From: Candida dubliniensis CD36
Lineage: Eukaryota; Ascomycota; Pichiomycetes; Serinales; Debaryomycetaceae
DNA length: 64,000 nucleotides
Assembly: GCF_000026945.1 (NCBI RefSeq)
Contig: NC_012867.1
Span: 496,001 to 560,000 of the forward strand
Direction: 5' to 3'
Position 1 is the first letter of the stretch. Every line of letters begins with the position of its first letter. Made by a program: the position numbers and the translations under genes. The notes under the pieces were generated by a model. That model was not told the DNA's origin. It searched no databases and worked only from the letters and a program-made list of their open reading frames with translations. Of this stretch, positions 9,591 to 20,280 are shown one piece after another.

Positions 9591-11392
9591 ATGACTCAAA
9601 TTCATGAAAAGAATACACACAAATTTCAAATTGATTATTTCTTAGAACGTCTTAAAACCTATATCGCTGAATATGTTGAAGTGGTATGTGTCCCAAATGA
9701 AAAATGTGTATCAAACAATACTAGTTGAGGGCTCTCATACTAACCTCGGTTAAGAGCTTACAAACACACGTTTCTTCTATACAAGAAAAGCAAAACACAG
9801 ATAAGCTTTGCTTAAAATTAGAAGAACTTTCAAAAAGGATTGAGGAACAAGGGAGTGGGTACAGTGATGTGGTTCCTAGAATGATTGAAATTGATGTTTA
9901 TATGATGCTTGCAAGAATACAGACTACAGACTACAATTTGTTCAATCAGCTAACAATTTACTTTAAAAGGCTAGTTAATTATACATTGCAGGAAGACTGT
10001 GTCAATTATTTTCATCAAATTGGAGAAACTCTTGGATACTATTTGCATGGCTTTACCAAGTATCCTCTGTTAGTGGCATTTCAACTCCCATACCTTAACA
10101 GGCTAGTTGCAAACACAATCAAAATTTGTAACAAATATCCAGTTATATTACAATTTTGGTTATTGCCCGAGTGTAATTCTAGTTTTGGAAATTTATTCCA
10201 ATCATTGCCCAACAACAGTAGATTGCCATTGTATCAGATAATAAAAAATTTTCTAATTGTTGACTCCCCTCTAGACCAAACAGAGAATGTCATTGAATTA
10301 ATCTCCTTAACAAAAATGTCCCCTTGTCTAGACGAATGGTTTTCACAAAATAAAGATTTGGCGTATTTACTAAGTAATAAATGCTCCACTATTATTGTTC
10401 AAATGGAGAATTTAGATCCCAGGTTTCATAATGTTACTGAATTTGCAAAGTATTTCAAAATGTTTTGTCTAATTGTTGAAAACTGTACACCTACTATTGC
10501 ACATCTGTATTACAAAATTTTTGAAACACAAATTTTGAATGTTGTTCTACTGAATAAGACAGGTCATAATCAGTTTGTTTTTTCAGTTTTACAAACTATT
10601 GCTGACATAACTACCACCAACAAAACTATCCTAAGAGTTTTCGATAATGAATATTTCACAAACTGGATTAGATTTATATTTGAAGAGAGGGAAAATTTAC
10701 GAAATTTGTTTATTTTACTAAATGCTTTATTCAGTAAACATGAAGATATATTGGTGAAATTAGTCACTACAAAAAGTAAACCCGAGGATGAAGCCTATTC
10801 AATTGAAGAGCTTCGTTTAAAGGCAATGAAAATCTGCAAAGGTGGTACAACAGCAATAAGTTCTTTTATGGTCACCACACTAAAGTATCAATTCAAAGAC
10901 ATGGAAATGTATTCAATCAACACCAGTGCACCTATCATAAAAGGCTATTTACAGGTGTTACCGGAGTATTTCCAAAACACTCCTGCTATGAATGAAGCAT
11001 TGAACACGATATCCTCCATTTTGATGCTTAAGCTTAATTTTCTTGATAGTAAATATACCCAAATTGTGATTGAATTTCTATTTGAATCATACTTTAATTT
11101 GAGACTTTTATTAGAAGACTACATGCTATATCGGTTTGATTCTATTGAATTAAAAAACCACCAAATCTATCAAGATTGTTTCAAACAGTACCACAAAAGT
11201 TCAGAGCCGCAATTGAATGATGACAATACCATCAACAACACTTTGAAAGATATCAACTACTTGATGTTGGAACAAAACTTGCAATTATTTGAGACATTTA
11301 CAATCCAATTGTATGTATATTGCAAACTTAAACATATTGCACACAACTGGGCAATGGAAATTCCTGACTATTCAGTTCTTCTTCTAAGGTAG
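9591..11392 (+). CDS. Unrecognised helical protein with one small intron
   Basis: The joined frame is exon 1 at 9591-9683 (31 codons from ATG) and exon 2 at 9755-11392, giving 576 residues. The frame of exon 2 extends upstream only to a TTG, with no ATG. A donor GTATGT (9684), a perfect TACTAAC branch site (9738-9744) and an AG at 9753-9754 join the two exons in frame. The protein looks all-helical and armadillo-like, with no signal peptide or continuous membrane segment and no catalytic motif. A distant relation to FHF-complex (FHIP/RAI16-like) proteins crossed my mind but I cannot support it. It diverges from KAR4, and its last 25 bp overlap the end of the convergent CLC gene. I am confident of the gene and splice sites and ignorant of function. 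Confidence 0.85.
9684..9754 (+). other. 71-nt spliceosomal intron
   Basis: The donor is GTATGT at 9684-9689, the branch sequence TACTAAC is at 9738-9744, and the acceptor TAAG ends at 9754, eleven bases after the branch A. It contains an in-frame TAG/TGA cluster near 9722-9728, so unspliced RNA would stop early. Exon 1 is exactly 93 nt, so the reading phase is preserved. Confidence 0.85.
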
Positions 11393-14292
11393 TCAATAAG
11401 TACTTTCTTATGTAACACCCCATAGTATTTGCCATCTTTTATCAAAACAATCACTCTATTCCCAATTCTATCGAAAATCAAATGCGCAAAACACAATTCG
11501 GTATCATAATTGATAAACATTGGTACACGATCAACGAAATTTGTCAAATTTGTTAACAAATCAATGGAAGCTTTCATTTCTAAATATTCATCCTCATTAA
11601 TTGCCCCATAGTTAAAATAATCTAAACTTTGGTTTAAAATGTTTTTAACCACTTTGTCATTATGTGTAGCACGAGAATTTGAAAGACTTTTATCATCACC
11701 ATCGTCGAACAAATTACAATAAAGTTCATCTTTCACATCGTGTTTCAATGTAAATGCTCTAATTTGATCAAGACATATTTCCAATTCCAGAAAGAAAAGT
11801 AATCCAACACATAGTTGATTTTTGATCAAAGCAATACATCCATCAAGCAAACATCTATCAGCCAACATTTGAAGTTTGGACTCTAAAGTAGAAACAGGAA
11901 CGTAACCGGAATCACTAACATCAATATACAATTGCCTATCTGGGGGTATATGTCGCGAAATCCGGGTTGTGGGAACAGAATCTTGATTAATTATTTCTCC
12001 AGCAGACACATATGGGTCTATGGGTTCAGTTTCTGGTGCCATAAATGGATAGTCATTGCTTATTAGTAACGACTCATAAAGTGAATTCTTCTCCAATAAT
12101 CCACCTGACCAATTTGCCACAGCTATGGCAATTGAAATTGGTAAAACATACGTGTAAGATGAAGTTAATTCAAACAAAATCGTTACCAATGTTATATTCA
12201 TTCTGGTAACTCCTGCCATGAATGCACCTGCAGAAATCATGGCATAGATCCCCATATCAACACAATGAGGACCTGCAGACGAGCACAATAACCCAAATTT
12301 TAATGGTGGAGCTGGCTGTGCAAACAAAGAAAGCGAGGAAGACGAAGAAGACGACGATTTTCTGGATAAAAACTCCAACCATCTAATGAACAATGCAAAA
12401 ATTCGACCAAATAATGCTCCACAAACCATTGAAGGAACATAAATCCCACAAGGTAGTTTCAACCCGAATGTGATGAATGTTAAAAGAACTTTAACCACAA
12501 ATGCAAATAAAAGTGACGTCAATTCGTTTATCAATTGTTTTTCTGTCTGTGGACACAATGACCGGTCCAATTCACCTCCACTACATGGTGTCGCTAAATC
12601 TAATACCAATTCTGCCGAGGCTTGTTTTGTGTAAGGGTTCCAGAATGAAATTATACCAGTTACTGCTGCAACAAGGAAAACTTCAAATATCGGGTGAGTT
12701 TTGATGTGTTTGCTTGATCTAAACTTTTTAGCCCACCATTGAGAGAATTTAATAAAACTGGCACCAAATACTCCACCCATAATTCCAATAACAACAAAGA
12801 AAATCAATTCTATAGGACTCCAATCTGAAAAATATTCCAATTCAAATAATACAGTTTTCCCAGTTCCATAAGGGTTCAAGAATTTTAAAAATAATGTTGA
12901 AATTATTGCACAAAAGAAGATTTGAAACAATTGGTTAGATGGCAAATAATTGTTAATTTCTTCAAGAATAAATAAAACACCACCTAAGGGGGATCCAAAT
13001 GCTAAAGCTACACCAGCAGATGCACTAGCAGATAAAATTTGTTTTTCAAAAAAATCATTTTCATAAATAAATGGGAAAAATCTCGAAGTTATATTTCCAA
13101 CACAAGTTGCCAAATGAACATAAGGACCTTCTTTCCCCAATGACATCCCCAGAGCAATAGCGAAAACCAATGCCACGGTTTTTGCAATTAAGGTGTATGT
13201 CCCCAAGAACCGACGAATTACAAACCCAGACAAGATTGTTTTCACTTCAGGCACACCCGATCCTGTTGCTGTATAGATCACTCTTGGCTTAACCAAAACA
13301 GATCTCCCCTGGTTGGTGGTATTTTCATTATCAACAGGTGTTTCTTTTCCAAGATTTGATTGATCTTCAGGTATTGACCCACCAGTAATTTTTGTCGATA
13401 ATGTAATAAGACAAGCAAATATTGCCAAAAGAATTGTCAACACAACATAAATTATAAAATCGAATCGCACTGCATTTAACCAATGTTCATGGAAAAACTT
13501 GTTCCAACTCACCCAATCATCACAAGTATCGTCTGTTACATATCCACTTTTAAATACATTTAATTTTTTGGAATTATCGATACAACAAGAAATTTGACTG
13601 GCAAACCAATTGGTTCGACAATATCCATGCTTGAAACCAACAAGTAAAATTTCCACTTTATCTATGCAAAATGCTATAATAGAAAAAAAGAATGCAATAA
13701 TTAAAATAAGAAACCATTTACCCAAAGTATAATAAGCTCTATGAAAGAAAGGGATTGCTTGACCATCGTTAATACAATCATCACCAACCCATTGTTTTTT
13801 CTCTATTGAGAAATTAAATTGATTCCCCTTAAGATAAGCTTTTGTCCAATCAATGGTTGTGAAGTCATTGTAAAAAATTCTTATTGAAATAAAAGTATCA
13901 TGTACTTTCCCAAAGAATCTACTTCTCATCGATTCATTTGTTTGAGTTGTTCTTAAAGAATAGGTTTCATCTTGTAATTGATCTAAAGTTGGGATCCTTG
14001 GTGTTTGTAAAACAGAATTTATGGGGATAGGAGATCGAATGTCGATTTTCCCCAATGATTTGACTTTAGTCAAAGGTCTTGATCCTGAGGTAAATGCATT
14101 TGATGATGGTGGTGACGAGCAACTGTCGAAATATGGTGAATTGGGTACAGTTCTAATTGTATTGGTTTGGTCTTTAATGAATGAGGAGTGCGGCGGGTGT
14201 TTGATATCGGGAGCAAATGTGAGATTAGGATTTTGTAATCTAGTTTTAGAATTTTGATTCAAGTGATTTGATGTACTTTGGTCACTTGACAT
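11368..14292 (-). CDS. CLC-family chloride channel / H+ exchanger
   Basis: This 974-residue protein has all the CLC selectivity motifs: GSGVPEVK (about 343), GKEGPYVH (about 387, carrying the gating glutamate) and GIYVPSMVCGALFGR (about 617). The conserved FILEEINNY keeps a glutamate where exchangers have their proton glutamate, suggesting Cl-/H+ exchange, as in Golgi/endosomal Gef1 of S. cerevisiae. About eleven membrane segments span 190-760, and two CBS-type regions lie at about 795-840 and 925-970. It is longer than Gef1 (779 residues) through a disordered N-terminus, an acidic insert before the first motif and a run of eight Ser near 645. C. albicans has GEF1 and GEF2 paralogues; neighbour order makes me lean to GEF2, without proof. 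Its last 25 bp overlap the gene at 9591-11392. Confidence 0.88.
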   Translation of the reverse strand: MSSDQSTSNHLNQNSKTRLQNPNLTFAPDIKHPPHSSFIKDQTNTIRTVPNSPYFDSCSSPPSSNAFTSGSRPLTKVKSLGKIDIRSPIPINSVLQTPRIPTLDQLQDETYSLRTTQTNESMRSRFFGKVHDTFISIRIFYNDFTTIDWTKAYLKGNQFNFSIEKKQWVGDDCINDGQAIPFFHRAYYTLGKWFLILIIAFFFSIIAFCIDKVEILLVGFKHGYCRTNWFASQISCCIDNSKKLNVFKSGYVTDDTCDDWVSWNKFFHEHWLNAVRFDFIIYVVLTILLAIFACLITLSTKITGGSIPEDQSNLGKETPVDNENTTNQGRSVLVKPRVIYTATGSGVPEVKTILSGFVIRRFLGTYTLIAKTVALVFAIALGMSLGKEGPYVHLATCVGNITSRFFPFIYENDFFEKQILSASASAGVALAFGSPLGGVLFILEEINNYLPSNQLFQIFFCAIISTLFLKFLNPYGTGKTVLFELEYFSDWSPIELIFFVVIGIMGGVFGASFIKFSQWWAKKFRSSKHIKTHPIFEVFLVAAVTGIISFWNPYTKQASAELVLDLATPCSGGELDRSLCPQTEKQLINELTSLLFAFVVKVLLTFITFGLKLPCGIYVPSMVCGALFGRIFALFIRWLEFLSRKSSSSSSSSLSLFAQPAPPLKFGLLCSSAGPHCVDMGIYAMISAGAFMAGVTRMNITLVTILFELTSSYTYVLPISIAIAVANWSGGLLEKNSLYESLLISNDYPFMAPETEPIDPYVSAGEIINQDSVPTTRISRHIPPDRQLYIDVSDSGYVPVSTLESKLQMLADRCLLDGCIALIKNQLCVGLLFFLELEICLDQIRAFTLKHDVKDELYCNLFDDGDDKSLSNSRATHNDKVVKNILNQSLDYFNYGAINEDEYLEMKASIDLLTNLTNFVDRVPMFINYDTELCFAHLIFDRIGNRVIVLIKDGKYYGVLHKKVLIDYLRRRTE

Positions 14293-16709
14293 ATTATTTT
14301 TCTCAATAACGAAGAAGAAACTATAATCAAAATGTCAATACAAGTTGGTTTTGATGCATGTAAAAAAAAATGAACAAACAAACGAGTTTGAAAAAGGAGA
14401 GTTTAAAAATGGTGATCGGATCAACAAACAAACAAACAATAGGGACAAAATCAATCACATACCAAAGTTAAACTTCGAGGAAGGGAAGTACAAAATCTAA
14501 ATTTTCTCTTTTTTTTTTTTTCTTTGGTAGTAAAGAGTAACCTAACTAAAATCAAGCCATGATTGATTTATCAACTGATAAAGATTCCAATTACGTTTCC
14601 ACTTGCTAATGATATAAGAGACTGAATGAACAAAATCAACCAAACATAAAAAAAATCAAAAAGATTATATATGATCTGTCATTTAGTAGTGGCTATATAT
14701 ATATATATATATAATAAAGAGAATGTTAAATATCCGTTCCGATCCAAACAGACACACACGAAACAAACAATTATTATATAAGAAAAAGAGGAGTATGAGT
14801 ACTCCGCCGGCGATTAGGGGTTCTTTCATTCAGACACGACACGACAAAACACAACACGCGAAAAAACAGTTTTGGAATTTGTTAATTCGTGTTAAAGAGA
14901 TCAAATTCTTACACAGATTATAGTTGATCTTTCCTCCAACTCACTTTTCATAAGTCAAACTCGTTTAAGTTTATTTCATTTTTGACTCCTCTTTGACACG
15001 TTTCTTGTCATTTTGCATCATTTCAAAATATACTTTACACCGGAAACATTTTGTTCGAACGTGCCTTATGTGGTCTAGTTTCAAGACGGACATGTTGTGG
15101 TCCAGTTTCCAATAATTCCATTTACAATCACTGAGGATTGTCTCAATATTGTAGACATTCAGTTCTGTCGTTATAAAAATGAACCTAACCGAACCCCAGA
15201 ATAGTAGCAGCAAACATTTACAGTATTGTGGCTTTGGATAAGCTCAGAGTTTCAACCAATTAAAATTGGACAACCTTCCGTGCCAAAACTAGAAAAGAAA
15301 AACAATTAATAAGAATACAAGACAAATTGAGAGAGATTTTAAGTAAACGGATATGGATAATAACGGAATTGTAAATCTACAATAGAGTGACAATTCCTTT
15401 GTTTTTTTTCGGGAGAAAACCGGATTAATTGCAGAACTCCGTCAATATTTCCCAATTTAGTAGTTTGATAAATTCCGAGACTTTTTGTGGAGTTGTCGCT
15501 TTTTACCGTCTTTCCCCCACACACTTGCATTTTGGATTGTACTACCACGTAACCCTAAGGCACAAAACAACAAATAATACGTACGTGGTTTTAAAAGTTT
15601 AACAATCCAGGTCGTATGATACCAAGACATTATTATTGTCTATTGTATTGCAATTTAAGCAACAAAAGTCATCCCTTTTGTTGAGTATTCTATTAGTAGT
15701 GGAAATCAGAATTTATGCGGGAAGATCGAAATAGGAGTCTCGGAAAGAAAGGTAAAATTAAGTAGGAATGTAAGGTGTTTAACTTCTGTAGTAGACAACA
15801 TCGAAGAGGGAAAGTGAAATTTCAAACTAGCAACAACTTTCTTTCTTTTTTAAATAGATATTTAAGTTTATCATTCCTATTTTATCCTATCAATCAACTA
15901 ATCTAGTGTTACTCTTATTTTTCAACAGGGATTAAATGGATAGTGCATACTCTAGTAGTTAAACAAATAATTATTCAGTCAAACCAGAACAGATAGGTTA
16001 GAACAAGAGTTATGAGAAATAAAAAGGGGAAGGTTCATACTCAAGCAAGAATCCATTAATTGTGGAGACAGATTAGCGATTCACGGAGATTACCTATCAC
16101 TCATATCCCTCTGTCAATGGTGTGTGTGTGTGTAGGTTGGCACCTATTTAAACAAGATATCCCCGGAGTAAGAGATTCATTATATGCAAGAATCTCACTC
16201 TCCCCCCCCATCCCCCCACTTATAAAAGACATTATGTATGTATGATATATGACACAAAAGAGGTTGTTTACTATTATTTTTTCCATAATTCTTACTGGAT
16301 GATTTTAATTTAATTTTCCAATCTTTTCTCTTTCTAATAGTAATTTGATTTTATTACATAGACAACCACAAATTACCTATACAAACACACAAACTACTTT
16401 TTTGCTCATTTTTTTTTTTTTTTTTCTTTTTCTTTTTGACTTTTGGTTTCTCGAGGCAATCAAAAAATCAAATTTATAAATACTCCACAAATTTCCCTTG
16501 ATTCTTTTTTATTTTTAAATTGCAATTAATAACAAAAAAAAAAAGCTTTCTATTCTTCCTTTTTGCTTCTTGCTTTTATATTATTGAATTATTTTACTTG
16601 ATTCAATTCTTTACATTTTCTAATAGTTTTAATTTTTTATTTTTCAAATCTTGGGGTTTCCACCAACTTCAAAGTCATCTAATATCAGCTAACTATTCTT
16701 CAAATAATT
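14293..16709. other. Long divergent intergenic region, CLC gene / IDP2
   Basis: This 2.4-kb spacer holds the promoters of the CLC gene and IDP2. It contains a TA repeat at 14694-14714, a C-rich stretch at 16201-16219, a GT repeat near 16124-16133 and long T runs at 16411-16435. The open frames at 14971-15213 and 15339-15548 (both minus, 80 and 69 codons) lack domains or signal peptides and are probably chance. The length is unusual for this window and fits a heavily regulated IDP2 promoter, although I cannot assign a factor site. Confidence 0.5.
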
Positions 16710-17948
16710 ATGGGTGAAATTCAAAAAATTAAAGTCAAGAATCCAATTGTTGAAATGGATGGGGATGAAATGACTCGTATCATTTGGCAATTCATCAAAG
16801 ATAAATTGATTTCTCCTTATTTGGACGTTGATTTGAAATATTATGATTTAGGTATTGAATATAGAGATCAAACCGATGATAAAGTCACCACTGATGCTGC
16901 AAATGCAATTTTGAAATATGGTGTGGGTGTTAAATGTGCTACCATTACTCCAGATGAAGCTAGAGTCAAAGAATTTAATTTGAAAAAAATGTGGCTTTCA
17001 CCAAATGGTACTTTAAGAAATATTCTTGGTGGTACTGTTTTCAGAGAACCAATTGTCATTGATAATATTCCAAGAATCGTCCCAAGTTGGGAAAAACCTA
17101 TCATAATTGGTAGACACGCTTTTGGTGATCAATACAAGGCCACTGATATCATTGTTCCTGGTGCTGGTGAATTAAAATTGGTGTTCAAACCTAAAGATGG
17201 TGGAGAAGTCCAAGAATATCCAGTATACAATTTTGAAGGTCCAGGTGTAGGATTAAGTATGTATAATACTGATGCTTCTATTCAAGATTTTGCTGAAAGT
17301 TCTTTCCAATTGGCTATTGAACGTAAATTGAATTTATTTTCATCTACTAAAAACACCATCTTGAAGAAATATGACGGTAGATTCAAAGATATTTTTGAAG
17401 GGTTATATGCCAGCAAATACAAGACCAAAATGGATGAATTGGGCATTTGGTACGAACACAGATTGATTGATGATATGGTTGCCCAAATGTTAAAATCTAA
17501 AGGTGGATACATCATTGCCATGAAGAATTATGATGGTGATGTCCAATCAGACATTGTTGCTCAAGGTTTTGGATCCTTGGGTTTAATGACTTCAGTGTTG
17601 GTTACTCCAGATGGTAAAGCATTTGAATCAGAAGCAGCTCATGGTACTGTTACTAGACATTATAGACAACATCAACAAGGTAAAGAAACCTCGACTAATT
17701 CAATTGCATCTATATATGCTTGGACTAGAGGTTTGATTCAAAGAGGTAAATTAGATGAAACTCCGGAAGTGGTCAAATTTGCTCAAGATTTGGAACAAGC
17801 CATCATTGATACTGTTGGTAAAGATAACATCATGACCAAAGATTTGGCCTTGACCCAAGGTAAAACCGATAGATCTTCATATGTCACCACTGAAGAATTC
17901 ATTGATGCTGTTGCTAATAGATTAAACAAAAACCTAGGCTACGCATAA
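16710..17948 (+). CDS. IDP2: Cytosolic NADP-dependent isocitrate dehydrogenase
   Basis: This 412-residue enzyme oxidatively decarboxylates isocitrate to 2-oxoglutarate, making NADPH. The N-terminus begins almost at once with [16 protein letters not shown], the family's opening motif, leaving no room for a mitochondrial presequence. The C-terminus (NLGYA) is not a peroxisomal signal, so the cytosolic form (IDP2) is the best call. The metal and substrate signature [20 protein letters not shown] lies at about 270-289, and the cofactor-binding region GTVTRHYR at about 311-318. Length matches the family. Codon use is strongly biased, with no in-frame CTG seen, pointing to high expression. In yeasts IDP2 is induced on non-fermentable carbon, and the long upstream region is compatible with that. 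Neighbour ERG25 follows in the same direction. Confidence 0.95.
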   Translation: MGEIQKIKVKNPIVEMDGDEMTRIIWQFIKDKLISPYLDVDLKYYDLGIEYRDQTDDKVTTDAANAILKYGVGVKCATITPDEARVKEFNLKKMWLSPNGTLRNILGGTVFREPIVIDNIPRIVPSWEKPIIIGRHAFGDQYKATDIIVPGAGELKLVFKPKDGGEVQEYPVYNFEGPGVGLSMYNTDASIQDFAESSFQLAIERKLNLFSSTKNTILKKYDGRFKDIFEGLYASKYKTKMDELGIWYEHRLIDDMVAQMLKSKGGYIIAMKNYDGDVQSDIVAQGFGSLGLMTSVLVTPDGKAFESEAAHGTVTRHYRQHQQGKETSTNSIASIYAWTRGLIQRGKLDETPEVVKFAQDLEQAIIDTVGKDNIMTKDLALTQGKTDRSSYVTTEEFIDAVANRLNKNLGYA

Positions 17949-18752
17949 ACTACATTTACATCTACATATACGTTTGTAACTATCCTTTCAATTTAGATTC
18001 TCTATGTATTCATTCATAAGTTCATGTTTATAATTTCTTTTTTCTTCTTGGATATATACTACTAAATGAATATTATTTATTGCCAATCCCCTGTGACTTG
18101 AAGAACCGATAAAAATAACTATTATTATTCAATTGATTATAATGAATTCTGGTTGTAAGTTTGAAACAACAAGTAAGTTTGAGTGATTTTTTTTTTTGCA
18201 ACCCGGCCCAATCTTTCAATGAATGATAATAAATATTTAGGTTATGAGGATTAAAAGTTAAAGTTTATAGTTCATTTTTTTTTGGTAGCAAGGACACCGA
18301 AAGAAAAAACCTCCTGCATGTATGCACCGGATTTGTTAGTTGTCGTTTAGAATTGTTGTTTTTAGTTATACGACCAACAGTAATCACCAGAAAGACGTGT
18401 ATGCATTTCAAAATGAATTATATGCAGTTCCCAATATTTTTTTTTTCTTTTTAGGTCAAGAAGCAGCAGGACGACGCCCTATTGATTGATTGATCGATTG
18501 ATTGCATTATTTCTTTTTCTGCATTTTTTTTATTTATTTATCGCTACTTTCTATATATATAAACATATCTAAAACTCTTGTAAATTTTTCAAATTCCCAT
18601 TTCAACCTTTTTTTTTTTTTCTTTTCTTTTCTTTGCAAGGGCGTTGCTTTTCTTCTAACTCATATTTCATTCTTTTGATACTTTATTGTTATATTTCAAC
18701 ATATACATATTCATTTATTCATAGTATTTCTTTTTTGTTTGGTTGGGTTATA
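17949..18752. other. ERG25 promoter region
   Basis: The 804-bp spacer contains the IDP2 3' UTR, several T runs, a TATACGA site at 18367-18373 (a sterol response element read on the minus strand) and a TTGATTGATTGATCGATTGA-type repeat near 18483-18503. A TTG-initiated extension of the ERG25 frame begins at 18633 but has no ATG. Confidence 0.6.
18367..18373 (-). promoter_or_regulatory. Candidate sterol response element (Upc2 site)
   Basis: TATACGA on the plus strand is TCGTATA on the minus strand, the core element bound by Upc2/Ecm22-type sterol regulators in S. cerevisiae and recognised by C. albicans Upc2. It lies 380 bp upstream of the ERG25 ATG, a natural place for it. The 7-mer also occurs by chance elsewhere in this window (for example 24148-24154 and inside PGA22), so the match is suggestive only. 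Confidence 0.45.
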
Positions 18753-19679
18753 ATGTCTTCTATTAGTAATGTCTATCATGACTATTCGAGTTTTCTGAAT
18801 GCAACAACTTTTTCCCAAGTTTATCAAAATTTTAATCAATTAGATAATTTAAATGTTTTAGAAAAATTATGGGGGTCATATTATTATTATATGGCCAATG
18901 ATTTATTTGCTACAGGATTATTATTCTTTTTAACTCATGAAATTTTTTATTTTGGTAGATGTTTACCTTGGGCTATAATTGATAGAATTCCTTATTTTAG
19001 AAAATGGAAGATTCAAGATGAAAAAATCCCTAGTGATAAAGAGCAATGGGAATGTCTTAAATCAGTATTAACTTCTCATTTCTTAGTGGAAGCTTTCCCA
19101 ATTTGGTTTTTCCATCCATTATGTCAAAGAATTGGCATTAGTTATCAAGTACCATTCCCTAAAATCACCGATATGTTGATTCAATGGGCGGTATTTTTTG
19201 TTTTAGAAGATACTTGGCATTATTGGTTTCATAGAGGATTACATTATGGGGTGTTCTATAAATATATTCATAAACAACATCATAGATATGCTGCTCCATT
19301 TGGATTAGCCGCAGAATATGCTCATCCAGTTGAAGTTGCCTTATTAGGATTGGGTACTGTTGGTATTCCAATTGTTTGGTGTCTTATTACTGGTAACTTG
19401 CATCTTTTTACAGTTTCAATTTGGATCATTTTAAGATTATTTCAAGCAGTTGATTCTCATTCTGGTTATGAATTCCCTTGGTCTTTACATAATTTCTTAC
19501 CATTTTGGGCTGGAGCTGATCATCACGATGAACATCATCATTATTTCATTGGTGGATATTCTTCTTCTTTTAGATGGTGGGATTTTATTTTGGATACTGA
19601 AGCTGGTCCAAAAGCTAAAAAGGGCAGAGAAGACAAAGCCAATCAAACTGCTGAAAGAATACAAAAGAAGAACTTATAG
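18753..19679 (+). CDS. ERG25: Sterol C-4 methyl oxidase
   Basis: This 308-residue ER membrane enzyme oxidises the C-4 methyl groups of 4,4-dimethylzymosterol in ergosterol synthesis. The three histidine clusters that bind the di-iron centre are visible: HRGLH (about 162-166), HKQHH (about 175-179) and HHDEHHH (about 258-264). Hydrophobic segments lie at about 47-67, 107-125, 145-160 and 205-235. The frame opens further upstream, to a TTG at 18633, but the first ATG is at 18753 and gives the family's usual length, so I start there. The only CTG codon is residue 15, expected to be Ser. The C-terminus KKNL is lysine-rich, compatible with ER retention. It converges on EMC5, with 193 bp between the stops. 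Confidence 0.95.
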   Translation: MSSISNVYHDYSSFLNATTFSQVYQNFNQLDNLNVLEKLWGSYYYYMANDLFATGLLFFLTHEIFYFGRCLPWAIIDRIPYFRKWKIQDEKIPSDKEQWECLKSVLTSHFLVEAFPIWFFHPLCQRIGISYQVPFPKITDMLIQWAVFFVLEDTWHYWFHRGLHYGVFYKYIHKQHHRYAAPFGLAAEYAHPVEVALLGLGTVGIPIVWCLITGNLHLFTVSIWIILRLFQAVDSHSGYEFPWSLHNFLPFWAGADHHDEHHHYFIGGYSSSFRWWDFILDTEAGPKAKKGREDKANQTAERIQKKNL

Positions 19680-19872
19680 AGAGAAAGAGAATGTGTGAGT
19701 TTATGCATTTTCAAAGGTTACAATACTTTCGATGTTGATTCTGTTTACTTTTTTTTGTTTTACTTATTTATTATATATCTATTCATAGTGCTACATTACA
19801 GTCTTCACAATCAAACACACATATATATATTTATACATTAATACAGTTTAAACTTATTTAAATACTCATTTT

Positions 19873-20280
19873 CTATTCCTTTTCAAGCCAATCATTATAT
19901 TCCTTTCTTTTCTGATTAATATCTATAAAGCAAGCTCTACTAGTGTATTCTTCATAATCAGTGATTCCAACTTTTTCACTCAATTGTACAGCATCTTTCA
20001 TCTCAATAAATTTCAAATATTTAGAATCATTTTTGATAATCTTATTATGCGTGTCTTTATTAATAGATAAAAACGGTTGATTCTGAATAGAAACAATTGA
20101 ACCAATTAGTAATAAAATAATCCCAATTACTGATTCTAGTATTATATCCAAGGGAGGCAATCGATAATCAGTATGATAATGAGTTGAAATTTTATGAAAT
20201 TCAAATGATGAATAACCAGAATGGATTAAAATAAGTGTACCAACAAAGTATAAAATATATTGATGTGTACTTGAAGACAT
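19873..20280 (-). CDS. EMC5: ER membrane protein complex subunit 5
   Basis: This 135-residue protein has two hydrophobic segments (about 9-26 and 43-62) separated by a short polar loop containing YRLPPLDIILES. A hydrophilic C-terminal half ends in WLEKE. Length, topology and the PPLDI loop fit the EMC5/MMgT family. In S. cerevisiae (Emc5/Kre27) it is part of the ER membrane complex that inserts tail-anchored and multi-pass proteins; animal members were also described as magnesium transporters. The start is the ATG right before the first membrane segment. It sits tail to tail with ERG25 and diverges from the gene at 21071. Confidence 0.8.
   Translation of the reverse strand: MSSSTHQYILYFVGTLILIHSGYSSFEFHKISTHYHTDYRLPPLDIILESVIGIILLLIGSIVSIQNQPFLSINKDTHNKIIKNDSKYLKFIEMKDAVQLSEKVGITDYEEYTSRACFIDINQKRKEYNDWLEKE

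Noticed and set aside
14971..15213. 80-codon minus-strand frame in the IDP2 upstream region
   Set aside because: No domain, signal peptide or neighbour logic; expected by chance in a 2.4-kb spacer.
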